The notes: generated by a model not told the origin, from the letters alone. 64,000 nt of DNA from a bacterium (GCA_905221205.1 CAJNCG010000005.1:1-64000); one strand, 5' to 3'; positions 20,786 to 30,998 are shown, counted from the stretch's first letter. Numbers and translations are program-made.

Positions 20786-20822
20786 ATATGTGAAGTATAT
20801 CACAAAAGAAAGCCTTTTCCAA
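20786..20822 (-). promoter_or_regulatory. adhP promoter with Rex-like operator
   Basis: On the minus strand: TTGGAA (20817-20822), a 17-base spacer, then TATACT (20794-20799). TTGTGATATACTTCACA (20789-20805) covers the -10 and is close to the Rex consensus TTGTGAAWWWWTTCACA. Rex senses NADH/NAD and controls adh genes in streptococci. Confidence 0.65.
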
Positions 20823-20887
20823 GGTTTTGGAGGCAAAAAATAGAATAATCGATTAACTGGTTGATGAGACTGTGAAAAGAGCACAAA

Positions 20888-20907
20888 GACCAGCTCGCAA
20901 GCTGGTC
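20888..20907. repeat. Perfect 8-bp hairpin abutting a BOX element
   Basis: GACCAGCT (20888-20895) and AGCTGGTC (20900-20907) around a 4-base loop. It ends at the base before the BOX element. There is no T run on the plus side, so it is not a clear terminator. Confidence 0.5.
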
Positions 20908-21057
20908 ATACTCTTCGAAAATCTCTTCAAACCACGTCAGCTTCGCCTTGCCGTATATATGTTACTGACTTCGTCAGTTTCATCTACAGCCTCAAAGCAG
21001 TGCTTTGAGCAACCTACGGCTAGCTTCCTAGTTTGTTCTTTGATTTTCGTTGAGTAT
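20908..21057 (-). repeat. BOX element, one boxB
   Basis: 150 bases from ATACTCTTCG to GAGTAT, minus-strand orientation. It contains the CTGACTTCGTCAG and CTCAAAGCAGTGCTTTGAG self-complementary cores. It is 46 bases shorter than the two-boxB copies in this window, which is about one module. Confidence 0.9.
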
Positions 21058-21066
21058 CAGTATAGG

Positions 21067-21879
21067 CTATAAGAATAAGTCTTGCAGGGTTTTGGCAACC
21101 CCATCTTGGTCATTGGTCAGGGAAATTTGCTCATCCGCATAAGGGAGTAGCTCTGGATTGGCATTTTTCATGGCATAGCCCTTCCCAGCAAAAGCTAGCA
21201 TTTCGGTATCATTGTGTTCATCACCAAAAGCAATCAAATCTTTTTTGTCACGGTTCATTACCTTGAGCAAGTAGTCCAAAGCAAAGGCCTTGTTGACACC
21301 TTTGGGAGTACATTCAAGGATATTGAGCGGACCACCCCAAGTATTAATAGAAAGTTGATGCTGGTAGAAAGCGTTCATTTCTTTTGCCAAGGCATACTTG
21401 TCACTGGCTCTGGTCTGCAACAGAATACAGTTAGGATTCTTGGTCACCAATTCAGGCTGAAATTGATTTTCAGGCTGGAAAGCTTCTACACCAAATAGTT
21501 TGGGATTGGCAATTTCTTCATTAGGATTTGTAATGTAGAATTTTTTACGATATTCTCCAGCGATAAAATCGGCTTGAATATCCTCTGAACGTTGAACCAT
21601 ATCTAGCAGGTATTTTTTGTCTACGGTCAAACACTTTTCAAAGTCCCAAACTTGGTCTGGTAAATGAGTGAGGGAACCATTGAAGTTAATCATAGGAGTG
21701 TCTAAGCCTAGCTCACGGTAAAAATCTTTTGACATACGGTAAGGGCGACCTGTCGTAATAATAACCTGATGCCCTTTTTCAGCAACTTTTTTAATGGTTT
21801 CTTTGGTAAAGTCAGAAATTTGACTGTCTGAGTTGAGCAGGGTTCCATCCAGGTCAACTGCAATAATTTTTTTCGTCAT
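21067..21879 (-). CDS. Cof-type HAD hydrolase
   Basis: 270 residues, HAD superfamily subclass IIB (Cof). Motif I is DLDGT with D9 and D11; motif II TTGRP; motif IV GDEHNDTEMLAFAGKGYAMKNA. Such enzymes are cytoplasmic phosphatases acting on sugar phosphates, pyridoxal phosphate or nucleotides; the substrate cannot be told from the sequence. It is a single gene with AAAGG before its ATG, and its 3' end lies 10 bases from a BOX element. Confidence 0.9.
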   Translation of the reverse strand: MTKKIIAVDLDGTLLNSDSQISDFTKETIKKVAEKGHQVIITTGRPYRMSKDFYRELGLDTPMINFNGSLTHLPDQVWDFEKCLTVDKKYLLDMVQRSEDIQADFIAGEYRKKFYITNPNEEIANPKLFGVEAFQPENQFQPELVTKNPNCILLQTRASDKYALAKEMNAFYQHQLSINTWGGPLNILECTPKGVNKAFALDYLLKVMNRDKKDLIAFGDEHNDTEMLAFAGKGYAMKNANPELLPYADEQISLTNDQDGVAKTLQDLFL

Positions 21880-22022
21880 AGGGACCTTTCTATTGTCTTT
21901 TCAGATAAGATGTCTACTATTATAACAGAAAGCAGGCAGAAAAGCAGATTCGAAACCAAAAATGAAATTTCATCAAATTCTTAAATAAATCAAACAAAGA
22001 TATTGAAAAAGTGAATGATAAA

Positions 22023-22031
22023 TGATATAAT
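22023..22031 (+). promoter_or_regulatory. Extended -10 promoter of the purine permease gene
   Basis: TGATATAAT (22023-22031). Only about 30 bases separate the start of transcription from the AAAAGGAG site, so there is no room for a purine riboswitch. Confidence 0.65.
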
Positions 22032-22068
22032 TCTATTATTGTTCGTAAAAATTAAAAGGAGATTGATA

Positions 22069-23487
22069 ATGGACAAATTATTTAAACTAAAAGAGAACGG
22101 TACAGACGTTCGTACAGAGGTTCTCGCTGGTTTAACAACTTTCTTTGCAATGAGCTATATTCTCTTTGTAAACCCACAAATTCTTTCGCAAACAGGAATG
22201 CCTGCTCAGGGCGTTTTCCTTGCAACGATTATCGGTGCAGTTGCTGGTACCTTGATGATGGCCTTCTATGCTAACTTGCCATACGCTCAAGCGCCAGGTA
22301 TGGGACTCAATGCCTTCTTTACCTTTACAGTCGTATTTGGACTTGGTTATTCATGGCAAGAAGCCTTGGCTATGGTCTTCATTTGTGGGGTCATCTCATT
22401 GATTATTACCTTGACAAATGTTCGTAAAATGATCATTGAATCGATTCCAAATGCTCTTCGCTCAGCTATTTCAGCTGGTATCGGTGTCTTCCTTGCCTAC
22501 GTGGGGATTAAGAATGCTGGACTTTTGAAATTCTCTATCGATCCAGGAAATTACACGGTTGCAGGAGAAGGGGCTGACAAGGCTCAAGCAGCGATTACAG
22601 CAAATGCGTCAGCAGTTCCAGGATTGGTCAGCTTTAATAATCCTGCTGTTTTGGTGGCTCTTGCAGGACTTGCTATTACGATCTTCTTTGTTATCAAAGG
22701 GATTAAAGGGGGAATTATCCTCTCTATCTTGACAACAACTGTTCTTGCTATCGCAGTTGGTTTGGTAGATTTGTCTAGTATCGATTTTGCTAATAACCAT
22801 GTTGGTGCAGCCTTTGAAGACTTGAAGACAGTCTTTGGTGCAGCTCTTGGTTCAGAAGGTTTGGGAGCTTTGATTTCAGATACAGCTCGCTTGCCTGAAA
22901 CTCTGATGGCCATTCTTGCCTTCTCATTGACAGATATTTTTGACACAATTGGTACCTTGATCGGTACAGGTGAAAAAGTTGGTATCGTAGCGACAAATGG
23001 TGAAAATCACCAATCAGCTAAGTTGGACAAGGCTCTTTACTCTGACTTGATCGGTACTTCAATTGGTGCCATCGCAGGTACTTCAAACGTTACGACTTAT
23101 GTTGAGTCTGCTGCTGGTATCGGTGCAGGTGGGCGTACTGGTTTGACAGCCTTGGTTGTAGCTATCTGTTTTGCAATTTCAAGCTTCTTTAGCCCACTTC
23201 TAGCGATCGTACCAACAGCCGCTACAGCTCCAATCTTGATTATCGTTGGGATTATGATGTTAGCTAGCTTGAAAAATATCCATTGGGATGATATGTCTGA
23301 AGCAGTTCCTGCTTTCTTCACATCTATCTTTATGGGATTCAGCTACTCTATCACTCAAGGGATTGCAGTTGGTTTCTTGACTTACACTTTGACTAAGCTT
23401 GTCAAAGGTCAAGCTAAAGATGTTCATGTTATGATTTGGATTTTGGATGCCTTGTTTATCCTTAACTACATCAGCATGGCCCTATAA
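22069..23487 (+). CDS. NCS2 guanine/hypoxanthine permease (PbuG/AzgA type)
   Basis: 472 residues with about 12-14 hydrophobic helices. The N-terminus (NGTDVRTEVLAGLTTFFAMSYILFVNP) and the TLIGTGEK and GTSNVTTYVESAAGIGAGGRTG blocks are hallmarks of the AzgA-like NCS2 branch, which imports hypoxanthine, guanine or adenine by proton symport. ATG 22069 is used because AAAAGGAG lies just upstream. It is monocistronic: a promoter precedes it and a strong terminator follows. Confidence 0.92.
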   Translation: MDKLFKLKENGTDVRTEVLAGLTTFFAMSYILFVNPQILSQTGMPAQGVFLATIIGAVAGTLMMAFYANLPYAQAPGMGLNAFFTFTVVFGLGYSWQEALAMVFICGVISLIITLTNVRKMIIESIPNALRSAISAGIGVFLAYVGIKNAGLLKFSIDPGNYTVAGEGADKAQAAITANASAVPGLVSFNNPAVLVALAGLAITIFFVIKGIKGGIILSILTTTVLAIAVGLVDLSSIDFANNHVGAAFEDLKTVFGAALGSEGLGALISDTARLPETLMAILAFSLTDIFDTIGTLIGTGEKVGIVATNGENHQSAKLDKALYSDLIGTSIGAIAGTSNVTTYVESAAGIGAGGRTGLTALVVAICFAISSFFSPLLAIVPTAATAPILIIVGIMMLASLKNIHWDDMSEAVPAFFTSIFMGFSYSITQGIAVGFLTYTLTKLVKGQAKDVHVMIWILDALFILNYISMAL

Positions 23488-23498
23488 TAGAATTACCC

Positions 23499-23521
23499 AG
23501 GGGGATTTCCCCCTTTTTTTA
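23499..23521 (+). terminator. Terminator of the purine permease gene
   Basis: GGGGG (23500-23504) and CCCCC (23509-23513) around ATTT, then a seven-T run. Confidence 0.85.
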
Positions 23522-23544
23522 ATACAAAGTCTAGGAGATGAATG

Positions 23545-24252
23545 ATGGAAGAGAAAAGTATGTGGAAAGAATTATTGAATCGTGCAGGCTGGCTGTTAAT
23601 CTTTTTGCTAGCGACAATTTTATATCAGATTCCTATAGGGGTTACTGCTATTTTAACTTTAAATGCAGTACCACTGTTACAGTCAGGACTGATAGTTGCT
23701 GGTATTTCGATTGTAGTGTTGGCACTATTTATTTTTGGAGCTCGTAAAAAGCAATTAGCAAGTTTTAATTTTTCTTTTTTTAGAGCTAAGGATTTGGCAC
23801 GATTGTGTTTGAGTTATCTAGTTATTATCGGGTCAAATATACTTGGTTCCATCTTATTGCAACTGTCAAATGAGACGACAACAAGTAATCAGTCTCAGAT
23901 TAACGATATGGTTCAGAATAGTTCTCTGATTTCCAGCTTCTTCTTGCTAGTCTTGCTTGCTCCGATTTGTGAGGAAATCTTGTGCCGTGGGATTGTTCCT
24001 AAAAAGATTTTCCGAGGCAAGGAGAACTTGGGATTTGTAGTCGGTACGATTGTGTTTGCTTTATTGCATCAACCAAGTAATTTACCTTCTTTATTGATTT
24101 ATGGAGGTATGTCGATCGTTCTGTCTTGGACGGCTTACAAGACCCAACGTTTGGAAATGTCTATCTTGCTTCACATGATTGTGAATGGGGTTGCTTTCTG
24201 TTTGTTGGCTCTTGTGGTGATCGTGAGTCGGACATTAGGGCTTTCTGTTTAA
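23545..24252 (+). CDS. CPBP-family (CAAX-like) membrane protease
   Basis: 235 residues with six to eight membrane helices. The CPBP (Abi) signature is present: EEILCRG with E143, E144 and R148, then FALLHQPSN and the late HMIVN motif. These are intramembrane glutamic proteases; in streptococci several protect against or process peptides, but the substrate here is unknown. Of the two adjacent ATGs (23542 and 23545) the second has the better spacing to AGGAG. No bacteriocin genes are adjacent. Confidence 0.88.
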   Translation: MEEKSMWKELLNRAGWLLIFLLATILYQIPIGVTAILTLNAVPLLQSGLIVAGISIVVLALFIFGARKKQLASFNFSFFRAKDLARLCLSYLVIIGSNILGSILLQLSNETTTSNQSQINDMVQNSSLISSFFLLVLLAPICEEILCRGIVPKKIFRGKENLGFVVGTIVFALLHQPSNLPSLLIYGGMSIVLSWTAYKTQRLEMSILLHMIVNGVAFCLLALVVIVSRTLGLSV

Positions 24253-24336
24253 GAATTTTGACAATTGCTTACTTGTTTCTACTGGGAAAAAGATGAATGC
24301 AATCGTGTCCATCTTTTTCTTTTTATGGTAAAATAG

Positions 24337-25320
<984 letters not shown>

Positions 25321-25321
25321 G

Positions 25322-26644
25322 ATGAAAGAAATTCAAAACAATCAGTGGATTGCCAACTACCGGACGGACCAACCGCATTTTGGCTTAGAACGCATGGTGG
25401 AACTATTAGCTTTGCGTGGTAATCCCCATCTCAAACTCAAGGTCATCCATATCGGAGGAACCAATGGCAAGGGTTCGACCATTGCTTTTTTGAAAAATAT
25501 GCTAGAAAAGCTAGATCTGAGAGTAGGCGTATTCAGCTCGCCCTATCTCATTCATTACACAGACCAGATTAGCATCAATGGAGAATCTATCCCAGAAGCG
25601 AGACTAGAGGCTCTCATGGCAGACTATCAGTCTTTGATTGAGGGGGAATCGGCTGCCAATTTGCAGGGAACAACCGAGTTTGAGATTATCACAGCTATAG
25701 CCTATGATTACTTTGCCTCAGAGCAAGTAGATGTGGCTATCATGGAAGTGGGCATGGGTGGCCTTCTGGATAGTACCAATGTTTGCCAGCCAATTTTAAC
25801 AGGAATTACAACTATTGGATTGGACCATGTAGCTCTTTTAGGTGACAGCTTGGAAGCCATAGCAGAGCAGAAGTCTGGTATTATCAAACAAGGAATTCCT
25901 TTGGTAACAGGGCGTATTGCTCCAGAAGCGCTAGCTGTGATTGACTCTATTGCAGCAACTAAAAATGCACCGAGACTTGACTATGGGAAAGATTATCAAG
26001 TTAGTCATCAAAAGAGTATGGTAACGGGGGAAGTCTTTGATTATACCAGTTCTGTCAGACAAGGTCGTTTCCAGACTGGTTTGCTTGGTTTGCACCAGAT
26101 AGAGAATGCTGGGATGGCCCTAGCTTTGCTTGATACTTTTTGTCAAGAAGATGGTCGAGAACTAGCAAGCAATGACTTGCTTGCTCAAGCATTGGAAGAA
26201 ACAAGTTGGCCAGGGCGTCTGGAGGTCGTGTCAAGGGAACCCTTGATGATTTTGGATGGAGCCCACAATCCTCACGCTATCAAGGCTTTATTAGCCACAT
26301 TGCAAGAACGCTTTGCGGATTATCATAAGGAGATCCTCTTTACCTGCATCAAAACCAAGGCCTTGGAAGATATGTTGGACTTGCTGGGGGGCATACCAGA
26401 TGCCGAGCTTACCCTGACACATTTTGACGATAGTCGGGCAACTGATGAAAGTGTGCTGAAAGAGGCAACTAAGTCTAGAAATCTCAGCTACCAAGGTTGG
26501 CAGGAATTTCTAGAGCAAAAATTGACAAATAAAAAAGAAGAGAAACAAACAGTTAGGATTGTCACAGGTTCCTTGTATTTCTTGAGCCAAGTGAGATCCT
26601 ATCTGATGGAGAGGAAGAACGAGAATGGATACACAAAAAATTGA
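25322..26644 (+). CDS. folC: Dihydrofolate/folylpolyglutamate synthase
   Basis: 440 residues, Mur-ligase-like family. The P-loop is GGTNGKGST near residue 45; the ATP/omega-loop region has [13 protein letters not shown] and the C-terminal ligase domain LDGAHNPHA. It adds glutamate to dihydropteroate and extends folates. It begins 1 base after the folP stop without a strong ribosome-binding site, which suggests translational coupling. Pneumococcal sulB. Confidence 0.96.
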   Translation: MKEIQNNQWIANYRTDQPHFGLERMVELLALRGNPHLKLKVIHIGGTNGKGSTIAFLKNMLEKLDLRVGVFSSPYLIHYTDQISINGESIPEARLEALMADYQSLIEGESAANLQGTTEFEIITAIAYDYFASEQVDVAIMEVGMGGLLDSTNVCQPILTGITTIGLDHVALLGDSLEAIAEQKSGIIKQGIPLVTGRIAPEALAVIDSIAATKNAPRLDYGKDYQVSHQKSMVTGEVFDYTSSVRQGRFQTGLLGLHQIENAGMALALLDTFCQEDGRELASNDLLAQALEETSWPGRLEVVSREPLMILDGAHNPHAIKALLATLQERFADYHKEILFTCIKTKALEDMLDLLGGIPDAELTLTHFDDSRATDESVLKEATKSRNLSYQGWQEFLEQKLTNKKEEKQTVRIVTGSLYFLSQVRSYLMERKNENGYTKN

Positions 26645-27179
26645 AGCAGCTGTAAAAATGATTATCGAGGCTGTAGGAGAGGACGCTAACCGCGAGGGCT
26701 TGCAGGAAACACCTGCTCGTGTAGCCCGTATGTACCAAGAGATTTTTTCAGGTCTTGGTCAAACAGCGGAGGAACATTTGTCAAAATCCTTTGAGATTAT
26801 TGATGACAACATGGTAGTAGAAAAGGATATCTTTTTCCACACCATGTGTGAGCACCACTTCTTGCCATTTTATGGTAGAGCGCACATTGCTTACATTCCA
26901 GATGGTCGTGTGGCAGGCTTGTCTAAGCTAGCCCGTACGGTTGAAGTTTATTCTAAAAAACCACAAATTCAAGAACGATTGAATATCGAAGTGGCCGATG
27001 CCTTGATGGAGTATCTGGGTGCTAAGGGAGCCTTTGTTGTCATTGAGGCGGAGCATATGTGTATGAGTATGCGTGGTGTCAGAAAACCAGGAACTGCAAC
27101 CTTGACGACAGTAGCTCGTGGTTTGTTTGAAACAGATAAGGACCTCCGAGATCAGGCTTATCGTTTAATGGGACTATAA
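26625..27179 (+). CDS. folE: GTP cyclohydrolase I
   Basis: 184 residues, the normal length of the catalytic form. It opens GTP to dihydroneopterin triphosphate, the first pterin step. Zinc and active-site blocks are [11 protein letters not shown] and [10 protein letters not shown]. It overlaps the end of folC by 20 bases, so the two are coupled. The TAA stop runs directly into a BOX element followed by a terminator, which partly separates it from folBK. Pneumococcal sulC. Confidence 0.98.
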   Translation: MDTQKIEAAVKMIIEAVGEDANREGLQETPARVARMYQEIFSGLGQTAEEHLSKSFEIIDDNMVVEKDIFFHTMCEHHFLPFYGRAHIAYIPDGRVAGLSKLARTVEVYSKKPQIQERLNIEVADALMEYLGAKGAFVVIEAEHMCMSMRGVRKPGTATLTTVARGLFETDKDLRDQAYRLMGL

Positions 27180-27293
27180 TACTCTTCGAAAATCAAATTC
27201 AAACCACGTCAGCTTCCATCTGCAACCTCAAAACAGTGTTTTGAGCAGCCTGCGGCTAGCTTCCTAGTTTGCACTTTGATTTTCATTGAGTAT
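27179..27293 (-). repeat. BOX element, short form
   Basis: 115 bases from ATACTCTTCG to GAGTAT, with the CTCAAAACAGTGTTTTGAG core and the boxA end GCCTGCGGCTAGCTTCCTAG. Its first base is the last base of the folE stop codon. Confidence 0.88.
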
Positions 27294-27298
27294 AAAAA

Positions 27299-27322
27299 GA
27301 ATCCGCTTTAAGCGGATTTTTC
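27299..27322 (+). terminator. Terminator between folE and folBK
   Basis: ATCCGCTT and AAGCGGAT (27301-27317) with a single-base centre and flanking A and T runs. It lies just before the folBK ribosome-binding site at GAAAGGA. Confidence 0.7.
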
Positions 27323-27337
27323 TAGAAAGGACTAGTT

Positions 27338-28150
27338 ATGGATCAACTGCAGATTAAAGATTTGGAAATTTTTGCCTATCATGGCCTTTTTCCTAGTGAG
27401 AAAGAATTGGGGCAGAAGTTTGTCGTTTCAGCCATCCTATCCTATGATATGACCAAGGCAGCGACAGACTTGGATTTATCATCCTCTGTCCATTACGGAG
27501 AACTGTGTCAGCAGTGGACGACTTGGTTTCAGGAAACCACTGAGGACTTGATTGAAACGGTAGCCTATAAATTGGTAGAACGTACTTTTGAGACCTATCC
27601 TCTTGTTCAAGAAATAAAGTTGGAACTGAAAAAACCTTGGGCACCGGTTCATTTGCCGCTAGACACTTGCTCAGTGACCATTCATCGTCGCAAGCAACGG
27701 GCCTTTATCGCCCTGGGAAGCAATATGGGGGATAAGCAAGCAAACTTGGAGCAAGCTATTGACAAACTGCGAGCTCGTGGCATCCATATTCTCAAAGAGT
27801 CCAGTGTCTTAGCGACGGAGCCATGGGGTGGAGTGGAGCAGGATAGCTTTGCAAATCAAGTGGTTGAGGTGGAAACCTGGCTACCAGCACCAGTCTTGTT
27901 AGAAAGCTTGTTAGCCATTGAGTCAGAGCTGGGACGAGTTAGAGAAGTGCATTGGGGACCTCGTTTGATTGATTTGGACTTACTCTTTGTGGAGGACCAG
28001 GTCATTTATACAGACGACCTCATCTTGCCTCATCCTTACATAGCAGAACGCCTTTTTGTTCTTGAGTCTCTACAAGAAATTGCGCCTCATTTTATCCATC
28101 CGACATTAAAGCAACCTATCCGCAACTTGTATGATGCTTTGAAAAAATAG
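27338..28150 (+). CDS. folBK: Bifunctional dihydroneopterin aldolase / HPPK
   Basis: 270 residues fusing two folate enzymes. FolB (about 1-118) has [11 protein letters not shown] and converts dihydroneopterin to hydroxymethyl-dihydropterin. FolK (about 122-270) has [11 protein letters not shown] and [10 protein letters not shown] and adds pyrophosphate from ATP. The product feeds FolP. This fusion is the pneumococcal SulD arrangement. A BOX element and terminator lie upstream, so it may be expressed less than folPCE. Confidence 0.97.
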   Translation: MDQLQIKDLEIFAYHGLFPSEKELGQKFVVSAILSYDMTKAATDLDLSSSVHYGELCQQWTTWFQETTEDLIETVAYKLVERTFETYPLVQEIKLELKKPWAPVHLPLDTCSVTIHRRKQRAFIALGSNMGDKQANLEQAIDKLRARGIHILKESSVLATEPWGGVEQDSFANQVVEVETWLPAPVLLESLLAIESELGRVREVHWGPRLIDLDLLFVEDQVIYTDDLILPHPYIAERLFVLESLQEIAPHFIHPTLKQPIRNLYDALKK

Positions 28151-28152
28151 AA

Positions 28153-28197
28153 AAAACTCTAGTTTTCAGTTACTTGCAACTGAAGGCTAGAGTTTTT
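28153..28197 (+). terminator. Strong terminator of the folate cluster
   Basis: AAAACTCTAG pairs with CTAGAGTTTT, and inside it TTCAGTT pairs with AACTGAA, then TTTT. It ends one base before a BOX element. Confidence 0.9.
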
Positions 28198-28393
28198 ATA
28201 CTCTTCGAAAATCTCTTCAAACCACGTCAGCGTTGCCTTACCGTATGTATGGTTACTGACTTCGTCAGTTCTATCTGCAACCTCAAAACAGTGTTTTGAG
28301 CTGACTTCGTCAGTTCTATCCACAACCTCAAAGCAGTGCTTTGAGCAACCTGCGGCTAGCTTACTAGTTTGCTCTTTGATTTTCCTTGAGTAT
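28198..28393 (-). repeat. BOX element, two boxB
   Basis: 196 bases from ATACTCTTCG to GAGTAT with two copies of the CTGACTTCGTCAG / CTCAAARCA module. Its right end touches the stop codon of the minus-strand DUF960 gene. Confidence 0.92.
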
Positions 28394-28710
28394 TAAAATA
28401 GGTCATTTTCTTCTGGGAGGAGGATAGTCTCTCTACCATCCATGTCTAAAACCAGGACTCTCGGGGGATAGAGAGGGTCGAAAGGATGGTTAAAGTCAAA
28501 ATCAATGGCTGTAGGGAGGTGTTGACTTGAGAAGTGGAAGGTAATTTTGCCTTGGTTATTAAGTAATTGAAACTCAAGTTCTTCTTCCAATTCAAAGACA
28601 TTTTTTAAGAAATGGTCGATGATATACCAAAAAGAGTCAATGACATCATCAGGCAAGCTGGTAACGATGCCAAAACTAGCCGATCGCATGTGGGTATTGG
28701 TAAAAGCCAT
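28393..28710 (-). CDS. DUF960-family protein
   Basis: 105-residue soluble protein that resembles the DUF960 family, based on the N-terminal pattern FTNTHMRSASFGIVTSLPD and the WYIIDHFLKN helix. No catalytic motif is visible; the C-terminus is acidic (PEENDLF). Function unknown. The start at 28710 follows AAAGGGGGC; a longer version would extend into the upstream promoter region. It is read divergently from ccpA, and its stop codon joins a BOX element. Confidence 0.75.
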   Translation of the reverse strand: MAFTNTHMRSASFGIVTSLPDDVIDSFWYIIDHFLKNVFELEEELEFQLLNNQGKITFHFSSQHLPTAIDFDFNHPFDPLYPPRVLVLDMDGRETILLPEENDLF

Positions 28711-28834
28711 ATTTCTGCCCCCTTTCTTTTCCCTTATCATACAGCAAACAGGATTAAAAATCAAGAAAAGGTTATTTTTTCTTCATAAACATAGCTTCCT
28801 ATGAAATTTTTTTCAAACAATCTTCAAAAAATAC

Positions 28835-28863
28835 TTGAAAGTGTTTACAAATAGTGATAAAAT
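28835..28863 (+). promoter_or_regulatory. ccpA promoter with cre-like box over the -35
   Basis: TTGAAA (28835-28840), 17-base spacer, TAAAAT (28858-28863). TTGAAAGTGTTTACA (28835-28849) matches the cre consensus WTGAAARCGYTTWCW at all but one position (C to T). It suggests that CcpA controls its own gene. Confidence 0.7.
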
Positions 28864-28878
28864 GGAATAAGTAGAATC

Positions 28879-28930
28879 ATGAAAACGAAATTTTCATACC
28901 GTCTCTTTTTTAGAGTCTCGTGAGGTATGA
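28879..28930 (+). promoter_or_regulatory. ccpA leader with mutually exclusive hairpins
   Basis: ATGAAAA (28879-28885) can pair with TTTTCAT (28891-28897). TCATACC (28894-28900) can instead pair with GGTATGA (28924-28930). The two stems share four bases, so only one can form at a time. Confidence 0.4.
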
Positions 28931-28947
28931 TATAGAAAGGAAATGGA

Positions 28948-29958
28948 ATGAATACAGACGATACAGTAACGATTTATGATGTCGCCCGTGAAGCAGGAGT
29001 TTCAATGGCAACTGTTAGCCGTGTAGTCAATGGCAATAAGAATGTAAAAGAGAACACCCGTAAAAAAGTGCTTGAGGTGATTGACCGTTTGGATTACCGT
29101 CCAAATGCCGTGGCGCGTGGTCTTGCAAGTAAAAAGACAACCACTGTCGGTGTCGTGATCCCAAATATTACTAATGGTTATTTCTCAACGCTTGCTAAAG
29201 GGATTGATGATATCGCTGAAATGTACAAGTACAATATCGTCCTTGCTAACAGTGATGAGGATGATGACAAGGAAGTTTCAGTTGTCAATACTCTGTTTTC
29301 TAAGCAAGTGGATGGTATCATCTTTATGGGTTACCACTTGACTGAAAAAATTCGTTCAGAATTTTCTCGTTCTCGGACACCAGTTGTTCTGGCAGGGACA
29401 GTGGATGTAGAACATCAACTTCCAAGTGTTAATATTGATTACAAACAAGCTACGATTGATGCAGTGACCTACCTTGCTAAAGAGAACGAACGCATTGCTT
29501 TCGTTAGCGGTCCACTAGTGGACGACATCAATGGTAAGGTTCGTTTGGTTGGCTACAAGGAAGCCTTGAAAAAAGCAGGGATTTCTTATAGCGAAGGCTT
29601 GGTATTTGAGTCTAAATACACTTACGAAGATGGCTATGCCTTGGCAGAACGCTTGATTTCATCAAATGCAACTGCAGCAGTTGTGACAGGTGACGAATTG
29701 GCAGCAGGTGTCTTGAATGGTTTGGCTGACCACGGTGTGTCAGTGCCGGAAGAGTTTGAAATCATTACTAGCGATGATTCACAAATCTCACGCTTTACCC
29801 GTCCAAACTTGACAACGATTGCCCAACCTCTTTATGACCTTGGTGCCATCAGTATGCGTATGTTGACGAAGATTATGCACAAGGAAGAGTTGGAAGAACG
29901 CGAAGTTCTCTTGCCTCATGGTTTGACAGAACGTCGTTCAACACGAAAACGTAAATAG
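28948..29958 (+). CDS. ccpA: Catabolite control protein A
   Basis: 336 residues, LacI/GalR family. The N-terminal helix-turn-helix reads TIYDVAREAGVSMATVSRVVNG (first two-thirds of the domain), followed by the hinge (RPNAVARGLASKKT) and the periplasmic-binding-like core. With HPr phosphorylated on serine it binds cre sites to repress or activate sugar genes. Candidate targets in this window are its own promoter, manXYZ and pflA. AAAGGA lies 6 bases upstream of the ATG. Pneumococcal regM. Confidence 0.97.
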   Translation: MNTDDTVTIYDVAREAGVSMATVSRVVNGNKNVKENTRKKVLEVIDRLDYRPNAVARGLASKKTTTVGVVIPNITNGYFSTLAKGIDDIAEMYKYNIVLANSDEDDDKEVSVVNTLFSKQVDGIIFMGYHLTEKIRSEFSRSRTPVVLAGTVDVEHQLPSVNIDYKQATIDAVTYLAKENERIAFVSGPLVDDINGKVRLVGYKEALKKAGISYSEGLVFESKYTYEDGYALAERLISSNATAAVVTGDELAAGVLNGLADHGVSVPEEFEIITSDDSQISRFTRPNLTTIAQPLYDLGAISMRMLTKIMHKEELEEREVLLPHGLTERRSTRKRK

Positions 29959-29960
29959 AA

Positions 29961-29995
29961 AAAATCAGGGGATCTTGAAGATTTCCTGATTTTGC
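29961..29995. terminator. Two-way terminator between ccpA and ansA
   Basis: AAAATCAGG (29961-29969) pairs with CCTGATTTT (29985-29993), serving both convergent genes. Confidence 0.85.
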
Positions 29996-30011
29996 TTTCT
30001 GGAGAAGAGAC

Positions 30012-30974
30012 CTAGCCTTCCATATAGTCTTTCAAAGCCTGTCCTGTTAGTCCAGCATTGAGAGCGATGAGGAGTTTCAAGCGGGCTTTTTGGGCGTTGA
30101 GTTCTTTAACAAAGAAGACACCAGATTTTTGTAACTGCACGCCCCCACCTTGGTAGGCATAAACAGGTTCTGCAATACCGTTAAAGCATCGTGAAACAAG
30201 GGCGACTGGGATTCCTTTTTGTAGGAGACTTTCTAATTTTTGAGCCGTTTCTTTGGGAATATTACCAGCTCCGAAGGCTTGGATAATCAGGCCGTCCAAT
30301 TGTTCCAAATCCAGCATATCAATCAGCTCATCTGTCATACCCGCATAAGCTGAGATGATAGGGACTAAACCTTGTATGTGATCAAGGTCAAAGCGGACAC
30401 GGGGTTCAGCTGTTTTGAAGTAGAGGATTTCGTGTTTCATAATCAGACCAAGTGGGCCGTGAGTAGGAGTCTGGAAGGTGCTGACGTTGGTGGTATGCGT
30501 TTTGGTGACATACTTGGCAGCGTGGATTTCATCGTTCATAACGACCAAAACTCCTTTGTCAGCAGCCCTGTCATCGCTAGCCACTCGTAGAGCACTCAGA
30601 TAATTATAGACACCATCACTACCGAGTTCATTGGAGCTACGCATGGCCCCTGTTAGTATGATAGGCATGTGGGGAACTTCCATGGTGTCAAGGAAATAGG
30701 CTGTTTCTTCCAAAGTGTCGGTCCCGTGTGTGATTACCACCCCATCGTAGTTATCTGCTTCCTCTTTGATTTTTTGGTAGAGAGCCAGCATATGTTTGGG
30801 CTTGATATGGGGGCTTGGCAGGTTAAAAAAGTCTAGGGAGTGGACTTGGATTCCTTCGAGAGGATTGGACACATGGTTCATGGGATTATCTGAACTGGTC
30901 ACAACAGCACCAGAAGCATCGGCCTGCATGGAAATAGTTCCACCCGTATGTAAAACAAGGATTTTCTTAGGCAT
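30012..30974 (-). CDS. ansA: Type I L-asparaginase
   Basis: 320 residues of the cytoplasmic asparaginase family. Both threonine motifs are present: HTGGTISM near the N-terminus and THGTDTLEET around residue 80. It hydrolyses asparagine to aspartate and ammonia. No secretion signal is present. A single gene, convergent with ccpA and divergent from the HAD-MazG gene. Its ribosome-binding site is weak. Confidence 0.94.
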   Translation of the reverse strand: MPKKILVLHTGGTISMQADASGAVVTSSDNPMNHVSNPLEGIQVHSLDFFNLPSPHIKPKHMLALYQKIKEEADNYDGVVITHGTDTLEETAYFLDTMEVPHMPIILTGAMRSSNELGSDGVYNYLSALRVASDDRAADKGVLVVMNDEIHAAKYVTKTHTTNVSTFQTPTHGPLGLIMKHEILYFKTAEPRVRFDLDHIQGLVPIISAYAGMTDELIDMLDLEQLDGLIIQAFGAGNIPKETAQKLESLLQKGIPVALVSRCFNGIAEPVYAYQGGGVQLQKSGVFFVKELNAQKARLKLLIALNAGLTGQALKDYMEG

Positions 30975-30998
30975 GATTTACTCACTCTTTCTGAAATG

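Noticed and set aside
21880-22068. Purine riboswitch upstream of the NCS2 permease
   Set aside because: Only about 30 bases separate the extended -10 from the ribosome-binding site; no aptamer can fit.
23545-24252. CAAX-type protease as part of a bacteriocin immunity locus
   Set aside because: No bacteriocin, leader-peptide or dedicated transporter genes lie next to it; neighbours are a purine permease and folate genes.
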